64,000 bases of DNA from contig OV884013.1 of NCBI GenBank assembly GCA_930367205.1, forward strand, positions 93,621,333 to 93,685,332, read 5' to 3'. Made by a program: the position numbers and the translations under genes. Below, in pieces: positions 22,330 to 34,260 of the stretch (position 1 is the first letter of the stretch; every line of letters begins with the position of its first letter). This DNA comes from Acanthosoma haemorrhoidale. Lineage: Eukaryota > Arthropoda > Insecta > Hemiptera > Acanthosomatidae. The notes below the pieces were generated by a model. The model did no database searches. It was not told where the DNA came from and worked only from the letters and a program-made list of their open reading frames with translations.

Positions 22330-22985
22330 CACTCTGAGGTCTGCAGAATTCGTAGGAAGCTGGTGAAAGTGGCCCCAGTCGACTAGGCCTCTAATAAATG
22401 AAGGAGGAGGTAGTTTGTGAATTGGTCATAGGGAAATGGGGAATAATAAATGGCTATGATCGGAGAAGAGGACATCGAGGCGCGTGAGTGAAAAGTTTAG
22501 TGTTTCTGAACTAGTGTAGAAGAAAAAATCTAGTAGATCTGGATTTCGGTTGGGATCTGATGGCCAATAAATAGGTGGCTGTGTCAGGAGAGATAGTGGA
22601 GCAATGTTTCCGTGTGAGTGCAGACAACAAAGCACGTCCTTGTAGGGCAGTACACTGATGTTAGAGTGAGGGGGGGAGTGAAGATGCTGATTGACACTGC
22701 AGTGGACTGAAGGGAATCATGTGCTACCAAAGGAACTATGTGGGGGGATAAGGAGTTATGTACAATGACAGCGGTGCCTGCATGAACTCTTCCATCTGGG
22801 TGATCAGTTCGATGAGTCTGGTACTGTCGAACGGTAAATGGTCGTTTACTTGTAAGTCTTGTTTTAGTAATGAGAGCTACATCGATGTTTTTGTCGTGGA
22901 ATAGTGCTGTCAGTTCATTAGTGTGGGTGCGAACACCATTCCCATTCGAAAGGAGAATGGATAATAAGTCGGAAGAATCCACTTA
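22330..22985 (-). pseudogene. Jockey ORF2, endonuclease domain
   Basis: An apurinic/apyrimidinic-type endonuclease: SNGNGVRTHTNELTAL (canonical N at the start), then VALITKTRLTSKRPF, where the catalytic Glu normally found in the (S/T)ET motif is Lys, then HRTDHPDGRVHAGTAV, and near the end SDHSHLLFP with the catalytic SDH. A frameshift lies between 22584 and 22635. The enzyme would nick target DNA for insertion; the E-to-K change alone should abolish activity. No clear ATG is seen; the readable frame begins at a GTG near 22982, ten bases after the ORF1 stop. Confidence 0.82.
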
Positions 22986-23804
22986 CGGATTTTATTTAAC
23001 GGGGGTAATGTAGGAGACAAGATTTGTAAAAAGGGAAATGAGAGCCGTAATTAGGGTTCTGAACTCTGTAAGGAATGATGTTAATAGGCTAGTGGGATCT
23101 GAAGAGCTTGAAGGTGAAGGAATATGCGAAATGTGTGGTTAAGAATGGGATTGGGTTTGCTGGTTGACGGGATGAACTGGATGCTGGGGAAGAGGAACTT
23201 TCGGACGAGGAGTAGGAATTGCCTGTGACTGCTCTCTGTTTCGAACTACATCAGCAACAGCGATGGAAGGCCCCAAATTCCTGGCTGGCCCACTTCTTGT
23301 TGCTAGTTTCTCCTCTTCTGGCCAACGACGTTGTTCGCTCCTGGACTTCAGCGTTCTGTAAGCGTCGCAGCCCTTGTAGTTGGGCGGATGGCCTTGCTGG
23401 CAGATCACGCATACAGCAGAGGATTTCAGGGGCTTTTTGCACAATTCACTTTTGTGCTACCCACTGCACTTTACACACCTGGGATGGTGGTGGCAGTACG
23501 ATTTCGTGTTTCCATATGCCAGGCGATCATGCCTTGGACGATGTCGTGTTTAGGGTAAGGTTTTTTGACCTTTACTATTGTGTAATACAGGTGGGTCAGT
23601 TCGTAGATTTTTGTCTACTCCTGGTGTTCGATCTAAATCGAGAAAGAGCAAGGGTAGCGGTGTTTTGATCACTTCGTCTTGTTGCCTATCCTCATGGAGC
23701 TGGTATGGTCAGGTGCAGATTTCTGATCACTACTCGTAGCGAACTTTTCTGCTTTAACTGGTAAGTACGGAAGTCGGTTTTAGTTTCTTGCAAGTACTTA
23801 ATAA

Positions 23805-25188
23805 TGGCCTGTCGGGTCGTTACTACGGGGTGCCTGATCACCTGGCCCTGGTGACAAGTGCGGATTGTTCGAGTTTATAACCTGGACAATCGTTCCATGA
23901 CGGCGTTACTATCTGACTCCATTTTACGATAGGTATGTGCCCCGACAATGCACTATGTTCAAGAGAAGAGGTACAGAGGTTTCATAAAGAATTAGTCAAG
24001 TTTTCAGAGTTCGAGCGGAAACCAAGCATCACCGAGTAAAGGTCGCGAGAGACTCGCGAGCAGACTGATTAACAGGGCCCAGTATCCTCTCTACTGGGGG
24101 CTGCAAGGGTCTCGGCCGGCGGTTGGGGACTGCCAACACCTATGGTGATGTACCCACGCTTAATTACCCAACCCCTTGCCCCCTGGAGGTAGAGGCTACA
24201 AAAGGGTTGTTAATGTTTATGACTGTTTATGACTGCCAGCTGGTGACCCTTTCTCGTGTGACTTAGTTGGCTTCCGCCTTTTATTGCTTAACACATTTAC
24301 AATGATTTGTTTACATTTGTCTACAATACATTTAGTTCATGTTATTATAGTTTTGCTTACAATATATACGCAATAGAGTATAGGGTGATTTATCTTATGT
24401 AGTTAACGGTCGCTGCACAGCTCCCCCAAATTACCCTATACTCGGTAGAGTTTCACAGTTTTTTTCTATATTGACTTATATTCCATAATAAAAACGTACA
24501 TAATACAAACATATTTATATCAATCTTTCTTAAACGCTCACTATTTACACTTTTGTGTACATTGGAAATAATTTGTCAAACAATTATTACAAAAAAAACA
24601 ATTTAACAGTTCTTTCACTAAAAATATTTTTATCTTTCACATGAATGACAATAAAAGCATCAACATCTTACTCGATAACAGACCAAGTTAGCTAATTAAA
24701 ATGTAACAACAACAAACAGCTAAAAGTATTTAGATATACATATTTACATACACGTTTGACTAACATTATATTACAATTGTATTGTGGTCTATTGATGGCT
24801 GTTAACATTTACGAACGAGAAAAAAAAAACATATGATATAAAATGACTTACAGTAACAAGTGGTAACTTTAGGTCATAATATAATATATAAAAATATTAT
24901 ACAGTATATTTCGAAACAACTTAAAAAAAAAATTAATTTATATTTTATCAGTCATGTTTATTTTATATTTACCGTCGCGCTACCGAACTTCTCGTGCAGA
25001 GGTATGGTGGTGGAGTGTCGATTTGTCTTGAGTTGTCTTTTGCATCTTTGTGGTTGTATCATCTCTCGGGTGTCACGGGTCGTCTCTATGCAGTGAGTAG
25101 TTCCCCCGGGGTTCCGTGTGTCCTGTCGTAGTCGATTAACAGGCGTCCGGGGTAGGTCCAAGCTAGTCCAAGCGGTCGCTACATGGCC
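23805..25188. mobile_element. LTR-element deletion derivative inserted in Jockey ORF1
   Basis: The element spans 23810-25183 (1374 bp) between TGGCC duplications (23805-23809 and 25184-25188). One complete LTR (23810-24419, TGTCGGG...TGCACA) is related to the solo LTR at 8373-9162. The far end keeps only the last bases of the other LTR (GCGGTCGCTACA, to 25183). Between them are AT-rich sequence and a GC-rich patch (24965-25172). On the minus strand TTTGGGGGAGC lies directly before TGTGCAGCGACC, a good polypurine tract, favouring minus orientation. No gag or pol remains. Confidence 0.8.
24078..24098. repeat. Hairpin in the 24-kb LTR
   Basis: CCCAGTA (24078-24084) pairs with TACTGGG (24092-24098) over a 7-nt loop, in an LTR related to the one with the hairpin modules at 8.75-8.86 kb. 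Confidence 0.5.
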
Positions 25189-25692
25189 CAATAAGTATCA
25201 GGACTGTCCGGCGAAATTGTCGTATCTCGAGACTAATTGAGGCATGTGTATTTTCCCGTACCTACAATTTTACTCATTTGTGAGCATAGAAATCTGAAAT
25301 AGCTGCTAATTCTTACGAATGTCGCACGACTTGGGCTGAGTGGGTGTTTTGATAACTTCCTAACTAAATGTCTAAATGTCGTCAGATTGGCATTTCTGAG
25401 AACTTTGAAGCTGTTAGGCGTGAAGATCGGAAATTCGTCAACTGTTTCTTCTATTAAAGTGCTGGCTTTTGTTGGTAGGCCTTCTATTAAGCTGGCGGCA
25501 GATGAATTTGTTGTAGGAACGTTTCTATTTGATCTTCCTTTGCTTTCGCTTAATAAGCGATGGAGTTGGAGTGGCCCTAAAGACCTTGATCTTTTTTTAT
25601 TATTTTCAGGCATCAGCTGCTGATAAAATATCATTTTTCATAATTCTAACTATTTATTATAATATAAATTGTATTTTATTTTAAATACAAAT

Positions 25693-25768
25693 TAGGTGCT
25701 CATGGAGAGATTCGAACTCACAAAATGTGCACTATAGACGTAGACGGTGGCACTCGGCTAAACCTGTC
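25693..25768 (-). mobile_element. tRNA-like sequence (SINE head or tRNA pseudogene)
   Basis: On the minus strand TAGCCGAGTGC (25750-25760) fits an A box and AGTTCGAATCTC (about 25708-25718) a B box, about 30 bp apart. The span is about 76 nt but the acceptor ends (GACAGG and TGAGCACC) do not pair, so a functional tRNA is unlikely. Confidence 0.45.
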
Positions 25769-26989
25769 TTATTCACGTTGATGTCTACTGCGTATTGTTA
25801 TCTATAATCCACGAGAACCACGTGCAGGGACTGGCCAATATGGCCGACTTATCAGTGTGTTGCAATCTAAAACACACACTGAGGGAGTATGTTAAGGAAT
25901 TAATCACTTATTGAGGGCTCCCTCGTGACCAGCTCACAAGAGTTGCCAGTTGAGGCAGTTTTAAAACGTAATGAGAGTCTATGAACTATTGTAATTGTTA
26001 ATATGAAGAGTTGAAGTAGATGGGTGTTAGGTTACATACTATGTAGCAGAATCTGATCATATTGAGGTACTAGCAAGTTTTATCTCTTCTCAAGTTTGGC
26101 ACATAAACAGTGATTGGCCCACTTCTAACGATCAGTGTCTTAAAAAGTGTTTATGTCAAACACAGAAACGCAATATTTTCTCTTCATAAATTAAAAAAAC
26201 TAGACGGCAGAAGCCTGAGACAATAGACAGGCACCTAGAGGCTCCCAAGACCCTGTCGAAAGAGTGTGGTTTCACGGCTGTGAGCGCTAAAATAAATAGA
26301 TTGATAGATAGATTGATAGATTGATAAATAGATACACAATGTTTGGAGTCATGAGATATATATAAATGACCTATAGGAAACATAAAATAAGATGTCGGTA
26401 ACATAATAGAAAGTATTTATTTTTAAACATAAAACAGAAGATTTACCCCCCCCCCCCGAATTAGTAGGGACGGGAGAAAGCGGAAAAAGCTCAAATTTAA
26501 ATATTAAAGAGAAAATCCCATGCAAGCCGCTATTCGAGGTTCCCATTAAACCTGAAAAATGCCTAATGGAACGCAACCGGTCATGAATTATGTCCAAGAA
26601 AAGAAAGGTATTTACGTTCATGAATTAACCGTATAGACATCTAAGACTGTAGTTCTTTAGTGTGTTAATACATTTGTTTACTCTTGTTTAAAATATCAAA
26701 TCCACTGCCACAATTAGATAAATATATTTTTTTTCATATCCCCTTGATACAAAATGAATACACGTTACAAAATATAGATTCCACAAACGAATATATTTAC
26801 AATTGCTTCATTATATTTACCTTAGCTTCGCTACAAATCATGTTTTTTATTACAAAAGTATAATGATGTACATTATACATTATAAAAAATTCAGTGGATT
26901 TTTTTAAATGAAGGTCATATAGGTGACTTAAAACTAACTTACATCTAACAATAAAACCTTAAAATAAAACTTAACTTAATTTTCCCCGA
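25769..26989. other. No gene recognised; simple repeats
   Basis: Contains GATA/GATT-type repeats at 26297-26334 and a run of 12 C at 26446-26457. Otherwise AT-rich without a supported gene. Confidence 0.5.
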
Positions 26990-27320
26990 CAGCCTGTTGC
27001 CATCGATGAGGAAAGGGTGGTGGGGTCATAGTGTTAAACACTGGGTTTGTGAGGAGCTGCAACGAGTCAAAAAACTTAATGTGTAGCCGGTGGATAAACT
27101 CCCACCGAAGGCACACCAAGCAACGGGTGCAGGTCGGCGTTCATTAACCTCACTCGAGAGAGGTATGACGGACCACTTTTCTCATGATCCCATTCTGGAA
27201 TTATTGGAGAGTTTTAGCTGTATTTTCAGTCAAGTAAGTATATAGCGTGGCACCGTACAGCAGAGCTGGCCGGAGGACACATTTATATATTATTAGTTTG
27301 AGACACAGCGACAAGTTTGG
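26990..27320 (-). pseudogene. Jockey-type RT C-terminal fragment (family J/J2)
   Basis: Minus-strand reading from about 27300 gives VLRPALLYGATLYTYLTENT, then FQNGIMRKVVRHTS, then after stops EFIHRLHIKFFDSLQLLTNP and PPFPHRWQQ (to about 26990). It aligns with LRPTLMYG, QNRVLRISLKHTPF and KRRHIKFFDS in the copy at 1.9-3.6 kb. Only the end of the RT is kept. Confidence 0.75.
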
Positions 27321-27699
27321 TGAAAACTCCTAAATATATTGATCGATATATTTAAGTTTTTCACACCTAAATTTATTCATCAATATCGTTGTCGAGAGCT
27401 CTAAACTGTAACCTTCAGTTGCTAAAATAAAACGTCACATTATAAAAACCTTGGCTGTGCATATGTAGACAAACAAAATTAATAAATAATACATATTCAA
27501 AACATTAACAGTTCTTAACATTAATTACAATTCTAAACTATTCATTCGCATAGCCCCATAATGTATACATCTGAGAGAATGGGGTACCAGAAATAGCCGG
27601 GTGGGGATTCATAATAGAAACACTGTTTGGATTACTATTTCATGAAATATATACAGTAGCATAAGATAGAAGCATAAGTAGAAGGCGAGTCCCCTTTAC
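27321..27699. other. Nothing recognisable
   Basis: AT-rich, no supported frame. Confidence 0.5.
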
Positions 27700-28024
27700 A
27701 ACAGTCTGTACACCATCACCAGACTCCTGCGGGTCTTCCAACAGAGCATCAATTCGGGTTGACGCTGGTCGCGTACTCTTGCATACCCGGTTCTACTTAA
27801 CGGTCCAGTCTGCCACGCCCACATACAATACTCTACAGTTCAGATTCCCAATCTTTATAGTCCTTCCCACAAAACTGCAGTGCTCGATCATTCCTTCCTC
27901 ACTCATTCCACTACATTCAGGAATTCTCCCCCTCAAAATATCCACCATGCATTCCGAATCATCCTCACGAACCTTCAAAAACCTTCCTCTTCAAACACCT
28001 TACTCTCATACATACGCTTGCTAA
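27700..28024 (+). other. GC-richer block, unrecognised
   Basis: A plus-strand frame (27779-28024) has about 81 residues ending SRTFKNLPLQTPYSHTY. The Leu-Pro and FKN pattern is reminiscent of the C-terminal ends of non-LTR elements but is too weak to assign. Confidence 0.2.
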
Positions 28025-28239
28025 CATAGGAACTTATCTATTATTAGTATTGTAATTTATTATATTGTTTTAATGTATATATCGAGGAATTTGACTAGTA
28101 TCTTCATTATTCCTTTTTTCTAATATTGTTTATTTGTTTATTTATTATCCCTTATGCATCAAGCTTCAATGATTCCTTTGAAGTCAATAATGTTAGTTTT
28201 TTTCTACACTTTATATCTGTATTAAATTATTAATAAATA

Positions 28240-28240
<1 letters not shown>

Positions 28241-28276
<36 letters not shown>
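28241..28276. repeat. TA microsatellite
   Basis: An uninterrupted TA dinucleotide run in AT-rich DNA. Confidence 0.9.
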
Positions 28277-28278
<2 letters not shown>

Positions 28279-28758
28279 ACTTCATTCAATGCGCCCATAG
28301 TGCATTTATCTCAAACCGTATATATATATATCCTAAGTATTATTAAATACACAATTAATATCTTAGATTAGGATAGATAAGGACCAAAATTCAATAGGGC
28401 TGTGACTTTTTTTAAGCTATCTGATAGTCAAAAGCATAGCAATAAAAAAATTGGCCTGTATCTATAGACCCGGTGGAATTTTTGAATACGCTAAGTTGGA
28501 AATGACAATGCGAAGATTGGATCTGGTGAGGAATGACAATAGAAGTAATAAAATGAGGGATTTCCCGCCAAAAGAGACTGACAAGAGGGCTTCTGCTACA
28601 GCTCGGCCAAGTCAAACAGCCTCAGGTCTTATTTAAAATTCAATCACGGACTCCTTATTCTGAAGACGTTCTCAAGAACGGCGGAGGGGGGTGAATAGTC
28701 AATCAGCTGCTTCAGAACCAGCTTCCCAATTTACATTTGGGTCGCTCTATCGTTGCTG

Positions 28759-29120
28759 CTAAGGACCCAAACCGGAGCAAGGTGTGTTCTTTGACATGTC
28801 CAAATTTAGTGATGGCAGTGTGACTGTCGTGATTAGTCTGGTGCTAAAATTATTTACGTTATCAAGAATGAGAATCATTAAGAGGCTCACTATTGCCTTT
28901 ATCTCCACACATATTTGGTCACAGTGAGTTCTATTGTGACCATACTCCTGGCAGTTACGCCACTGCGCTTTGTACAATGGTAGTAGGTTTTTCGTGCTAG
29001 CTTCTAAGACTTTGTCTTTGTATTGACTACTTTCCTAGCTTTGAACCCTTGGGGTGCTAATTATTTGTGAATCGGGTCGGTCGATGTTGTTGGGTGCAGA
29101 TGTTTGCCAAAGCCTTAGAA
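28759..29120 (-). pseudogene. Jockey ORF1 (gag) zinc-knuckle fragment
   Basis: The minus-strand frame reads KDKVLEASTKNLLPLYKAQW and then RNCQEYGHNRTHC (about 28985-28920), the CxxCQxYGHTxxxC knuckle of Jockey gag proteins with the first Cys changed to Trp. The preceding segment fits the region before the knuckles. It differs in sequence from family A, so it is a separate family. ORF2 is not seen beside it. Confidence 0.5.
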
Positions 29121-31160
29121 ATTTGAGCTGATCAAACCTGCCAAAATCGATATCCAATCAGATTCTTATTATTTTACTTGTTTATTACTTATATAGCAAT
29201 ATGGGCATTAGTTACGTAATGGTGACAAATAAATGATCAATTAATGATCCAGTGAATACACCTTTACCCCTGACAGCTACAACACCACTTTATTCTTCGA
29301 ATTCAGCTAGTTATTTTCCTACTGAAAAAAAGAGTAAAAGAGAGACCAATTTACGACTAGGTGTATTTCTCATAAACAATCGCGTTTTTTCATGATTAAT
29401 TCTTCATATCACCTTGCTTTGCTGGAAAAAGAATATAACCGGCTGTATATCTTAATAAATCTCTAAATCTCAGGTTGATTACTTCCTATACACCCAAAGC
29501 TTTAGTTCTACAGCGAAAAATCTAATAAAACTAGATTATTTGAAACAAGAAATTTCTTAGTTCAAGTTAGACAAACAACAGTAATTTCAAACTACTCCAA
29601 AGCTGTATATCGTTTATACAACTTCTGCAACGAGTTCCGCAAGCACTATAGTTAAAACCGTAAAATTTACAGCTCATAATTATCACACCCAGATAGTTAA
29701 CAATCACACTTCGCGTTTACACCGTCCATTTTAATTAGGCAACCTAAATAACCGCAACTATAAAATACTAGTTCTGAAATGGAAAATTATGGATCGAGAA
29801 AAGGCTAGGTAAGGAGCACTAAAATAAAACATTTTCTTTTTTTACATATTCATTATTTATGTTATGTATGCCACCTATTGAAGACTATGAGCCATGCTTT
29901 CTTTTTTCTTATGCTTTTATTTTTTTTTATTAAATGTATAAATGAAAAGAATATAACAACAAACTAATGAATATTATGTAAAAAAAATTAGATGTGAAAT
30001 TTTATATGTAATGTGTTTGATTACACTAGGGAACAAACAAATTTTTTTTTGTCTCAGGAAGAAAACTATTGGTTTTTCTCAATCACAATGTAAGGTATCC
30101 GTGAGACAGCCATCAATAATTTCAAACATATTACTACTTTTTGGATTCTTAACTACATTTAAACTCATCATCGTAAAGTATGACTCGTCTAGAAAGTAAG
30201 CATTGACGATTTTCTGCTATATTTCGCCTATGGATATCCCTCTTGACGGTAAAACAATTATCACCCAGGATACTAGGATTCCATTTGCCTCGATAAGTCT
30301 TTTCTATAGGTCAAATTTCGTGATGAAGGTTTTCCATGTGAAGTCTTCTTAAGGTTGGTTTCTACTGTTGTACGTAAGTTAATATGATTTTATATTTATT
30401 CATTGGAATAAATACTTATTCTGCTGTGAGAATGAGTGTAGCCAGTCCAGAAAAACTCTAACAGGAAAAACAAAATGCTCAATTCTGCGTACATTTACCA
30501 AAACCAGTTAATAGCAAGACCGTGCTATTAAAATTAATAGTTGATATACAACTTAAGGCTCTAAAACTCGTTCACTAATTAAGTTCAGCATAAAACACAT
30601 TCAAATAAAAGCCAGCATAAAATAACAGTAGGCAGTTTGGGATTGGGTATGGGAAAACGTGAAAAAACAGGCCCCGTTAAAAGTAACGGCCCACATAATG
30701 GCTAGTGAACAACGTGGTTCTATTCGTAACATGTAACAATGAGGCAATCTGTGGCGTGAAACCTACACTAGAATATGGAATAAATTGTTGAAGACATCAT
30801 TCATTAATGGCCTATTTTTATCATGTAATTAGTAGTCACAATTAGATATGTCGGTTGAGTCTTAGTAATGTGTCATTTATAATTATAGACGACGGGTTGT
30901 TATGTCATTTCAATTTAATATGTGCTCCATCATATATCAGGTCCACCCAGTCTTGTAAAGATAAATGAGTAGCTAATTGAATAAGGAACTAGCATATTTC
31001 GTTTAGAAACCAGAAATCATAGCTCAGAGGTATAAGTATAGCACCAACCAATGAATTAGTTGGTTGTCACTTCGTAAGTTTTTATTTATTATTTTTTAAT
31101 CGTATGATTATGTGTTTTAATCGTTTTTTCGAGAAAATTTTTAAAATCCTCCTTATTAGC
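29121..31160. other. AT-rich, nothing recognisable
   Basis: About 2 kb without coding signal, repeat or RNA gene that I could support. Confidence 0.5.
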
Positions 31161-31163
31161 CGA

Positions 31164-31245
31164 AGAAAAAAGAAAATGACATGGCTCAAACCCGGTACCT
31201 CCCGGATCTCTTGTCGGGTGCTCTCTCGACTTGGCTATCCCTGAC
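31164..31245 (-). mobile_element. tRNA-derived SINE head with pol III boxes and terminator
   Basis: On the minus strand the A box TAGCCAAGTCG (31227-31237) fits the consensus and the B box GGGTTTGAGCC (31183-31193) nearly so, 33 bp apart. A TTTTCTTTTTTC terminator follows (31164-31176). The intervening CACCCGAC...CCGGGAGGTACC resembles tRNA-type SINE heads. Cloverleaf ends do not pair well, so it is not called a functional tRNA. Confidence 0.5.
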
Positions 31246-33289
31246 TAGACATATGCTTAGCTGACAACATACGATCTTTCAAACCATACAAGAATATTGA
31301 ATATAAAAGTGAGGTATTTCTGTATAATTACAATAGTACCATCACATGTCTCTACCGATGAATATTAAGATAAATATTAAAAGTTATAATAAATTGGAAC
31401 GTTACCCATGCGAATTTCACCTTGAAATATTTATTTTTATAATTTTATTTGACCAATATGAACGCCTCTAATGGAAGCTCAAAATAATTTCTAAAAATAA
31501 CGCTGTATGATTTCTTGATTACATTTTGTGCTTTTTAAATGCTTGGAAGTGATGACGTTCAGGAGAGATTTGTTAAAAATATTGTTTTGTGGGTTAGACA
31601 TATTTTGCTGTCATATTATTAAAATGTAATTAAACGTGATAGAAGGAATTTTGATGAAATAAAACACTACAAACACATGCTTTGAGATCTGAATACATGA
31701 GAATAGTAACAAATTACAAAAAAAAAAAAACCATGCTTTTAATTTATTTTATAATAAAACAGATTTCAATAGTGTCTAATGCAATAGTTGTATATTATAC
31801 AGAAATTTATAAAACTCTGAACGAGTTAGTGATTGTTCTCGTTATTTATTTAATTTTGTTTTCTTTAGGAAGTTTTAATTTAGATTATTTAGCATAATCT
31901 GTAGCGTATATTAAAACATATTAATAGGTATAGCTTAATAGCTACACGAAAACATATATCACAATTGAAATATTGTCGTTGAATCGAACGTAACTATCTT
32001 CACTAATTTTTCATAGGTTAAAAAAAGTTTCCTTTCACACTTTTATGATAGGTTTTTTGTTGACATTTCACAGATTTTTATGCATAATGAAAATAGTGGT
32101 CACTTGTGGTATCTTCATGGGTCACTGGGCGGCCAACTGGTCATAATTAGGTGATAAATTGAATACAACATATTGTCCGAATATTATTTGCCAGTAAAAT
32201 ATAATATCTAATATTACTTACCTTACAGGTCGTGAATGATTAAATAAACAAGTAGCCGACCTAATTATTGTTACTTATTAATATCCAGTTCGTTCACTCA
32301 TTACTATTTAAATAATGGAAAAGTAATTGCGCAGGAATTCGGGCAAGACTTCTGAAGTTTTCCCCACCGTAGCACGGGCTAATTGTAAAAGTCCACGTCT
32401 TAAAGGGGAAAACCCGGAAGGCTCTAGTGACTATTAGGAAGGGAAAGGAAATTTAAAGAGGATGAAGAGGAAAGTTCCCTTAGGGAAGAAGGGAGGAGGG
32501 AGAAGGAAATGAAACAGTTATAAGGTCAGGAATGGGAAAAGTTGATAAGAGAGCGGGTTGTTGGTTCTGGATTAGAGATCCGAGGGTGACTCTTATTGCT
32601 TACAGAGCAATACCCTACCGAGGCTTCTTTTTATAGACGATGGGACTGGATCGTCGATAGTCAGCACCTGCACTTAACTGCTTACATAGCCAGCAGTAAG
32701 TTGTTGTTAAGTTGCTAAACAGCTTTATAACCGTGTTAGTAAGTAATTTGAAAATACCGATTGCCATAGGAATGATACACTACATAATATTTCTCACTAT
32801 GTAAAACATCATCGCGTAAAATTGATCGTGTAAAAATACTTACCTCATTGAACTAATTCAGACTTTAAAATAGTTTTGCTATCTTTTCAGACTACACTCT
32901 ACTACTCGTGTTCTTTGTGCACAATTTTAAATTGATACAATTACATCCTAGATTTCACCTTGAAAGCAACTTTTGCTCAATTACTCTTGCTATTAAGTCA
33001 AATCCTACAAGCGTAGTTAAAAGTGTGCTTATTATTTCGCAACCGTGATATTAGTGTTTTATAGCGGATTCACAAATTATCTAGTGAAATAACATGATGA
33101 ATAAGAATACTTTTCAATCATTGCTAGTATGGTAATGATGTCTTCATTATACATCTTATGCTCATAGTTTTATTCTTTGCAATTATATTTTCATTTCATT
33201 ATTGTAATTTGTATTGAATAATAAGACAATCCCTTACTTTGTTGGAAATCCCCTATGATAAATATCCATTATGTTTTTTTTCTTAAATG
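31246..33289. other. AT-rich, nothing recognisable
   Basis: A purine-rich patch at 32400-32560 (GAAGGGAAAGG-type) stands out in composition only. Confidence 0.45.
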
Positions 33290-33670
33290 TATCACAGTTG
33301 GTTTATTAGTAAAATCATTCCCTGAAATCCCGAACGATCGTCCATGTCGATATGGCCAAACCACTGGTCAGAACATTCTATCACACAAGCGGTTGAGTCA
33401 GATAGAGTAAGGATTGCTTCACTGTTTGGCCTATGTTGATCGGCCTCTGCTCGATCTTCGGGTGCTGACTTGAACTGAACGTGCAGTGGGAGTGCTTTCA
33501 TTGGATACGCGTATAGCGACTTAAATCATTGCACTGCCTTGACCGCTAGTGTCCTGGTCGGTTTTTACCAGGTTAGCATGCTTGGATCTCCAGCACTTCC
33601 GTATCCGAAGGAAGGCGGTTTCCTTCTACGCTAAAGTCGCCACTCTAGGTTTAATCCACATTTGGAATCA
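33290..33670 (-). other. GC-richer block, unrecognised
   Basis: The minus-strand frame 33292-33501 is open for 69 codons. No motif was recognised; it may be a decayed repeat body. Confidence 0.2.
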
Positions 33671-34079
33671 TTGTATTATCACGTCTACTTAACGTTGAGG
33701 ATTGATTGGATTTTATACAATAATTACGTACTAATTACTTAAAATTGACAGTTAAATAAATTTTCCATAGTAAGAATGGACTACTAAGAGCTGTTATTAT
33801 GATGACAGAGTGCTTATGAGAACTTCGTTGAGGATTTGGCCGGTAAAGTGGAGATCTTGGCAATGATACGCAGATAGAGTTCCCAGCCAGAAAGCTGGGA
33901 AAGGTTCCAGCGGCTGGACAATGTGAGGGACAAGAAATAGCTCGTATATTTAGTACTCGTAAGGGATTTATCTCTAATTCTCCGTATTATATTTGAGTAG
34001 AATTATTCCACTACTGTGGCGAGTCATGTGTTATCGATGGTACAGAATTTGCTCAATACAGCTTCTCTATATTTAACAC

Positions 34080-34260
34080 CAGAGCAGAATTACTTTTACG
34101 TCACTGCCGAAATGCCATACCATATGCTTACTCCAACAGAACTACAATACTCCACAACCCCTACGTCATAATCGCAATTTCCATCTGGAACTCCCTGCCA
34201 CCAACTCTCGCCACGATCCTGCTATAAATGTTTTTAAAACATGATTATTTAATTTTTGGC
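34080..34260 (+). pseudogene. C-terminal end of a non-LTR retrotransposon ORF2
   Basis: The frame reads CRNAIPYAYSNRTTILHNPY and ISIWNSLPPTLATIL, then stop, then MFLKHDYLIF. The (I/V)WNSLP motif followed by a Phe-Lys segment is typical of the extreme C-terminus of Jockey/CR1-group polymerases. A similar segment lies at 52.93-53.1 kb. Everything upstream is lost. Confidence 0.5.

Larger units (their letters stand above)
22992..25634 (-). pseudogene. Jockey ORF1 (gag-like, CCHC zinc knuckles), split by an LTR insertion
   Basis: The N-terminal part is open from 25634 to a TAG at 25233-25235 and stays in the same frame to the insertion at 25183. It resumes at 23809 with IIKYLQETKTDFRTYQLK and LRVVIRNLH, the conserved region preceding gag zinc knuckles. 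Further stops and shifts follow. Three knuckle-like motifs are visible: AYGNTKSYC (degenerate, with N for H), CVKCSG then stop then HKSELC, and CVICQQGHPPNYKGC (about 23390-23350). The C-terminus rich in Ser, Thr and Leu ends at TAA 22992-22994. In this family ORF1 binds element RNA and helps form the RNP; here it is dead. Confidence 0.82.
20095..25650 (-). mobile_element. Near-full-length Jockey element (family A), interrupted by an LTR element
   Basis: On the minus strand it runs ORF1 (25634 to 22992, split), ORF2 (about 22985 to 20475) and a 3' UTR ending near 20095 with AATAAAGAAG. Removing the 1374-bp LTR-element derivative at 23810-25183 and one 5-bp duplication leaves about 4.2 kb, a normal length for a Jockey element. 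It is the reference copy for all family A fragments in the window. Multiple stops and frameshifts make it inactive. Confidence 0.85.

Noticed and set aside
23139..23809. Treating the Jockey as 5'-truncated at 23809
   Set aside because: The ORF1 frame resumes at 25183 beyond the LTR insertion.
23810..24419. Calling this a solo LTR by itself
   Set aside because: Its right flank (GCTCC) does not match the left flank (TGGCC); the matching TGGCC is at 25184 after a second LTR-like end.
25693..25768. Functional tRNA gene
   Set aside because: Acceptor ends GACAGG and TGAGCACC are not complementary.
31164..31245. Functional tRNA gene
   Set aside because: Pol III boxes fit, but acceptor arms do not pair and the layout resembles a SINE head.
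33292..33501. 69-residue minus-strand frame as a gene
   Set aside because: No motif and no continuation upstream; kept only as an unrecognised block.
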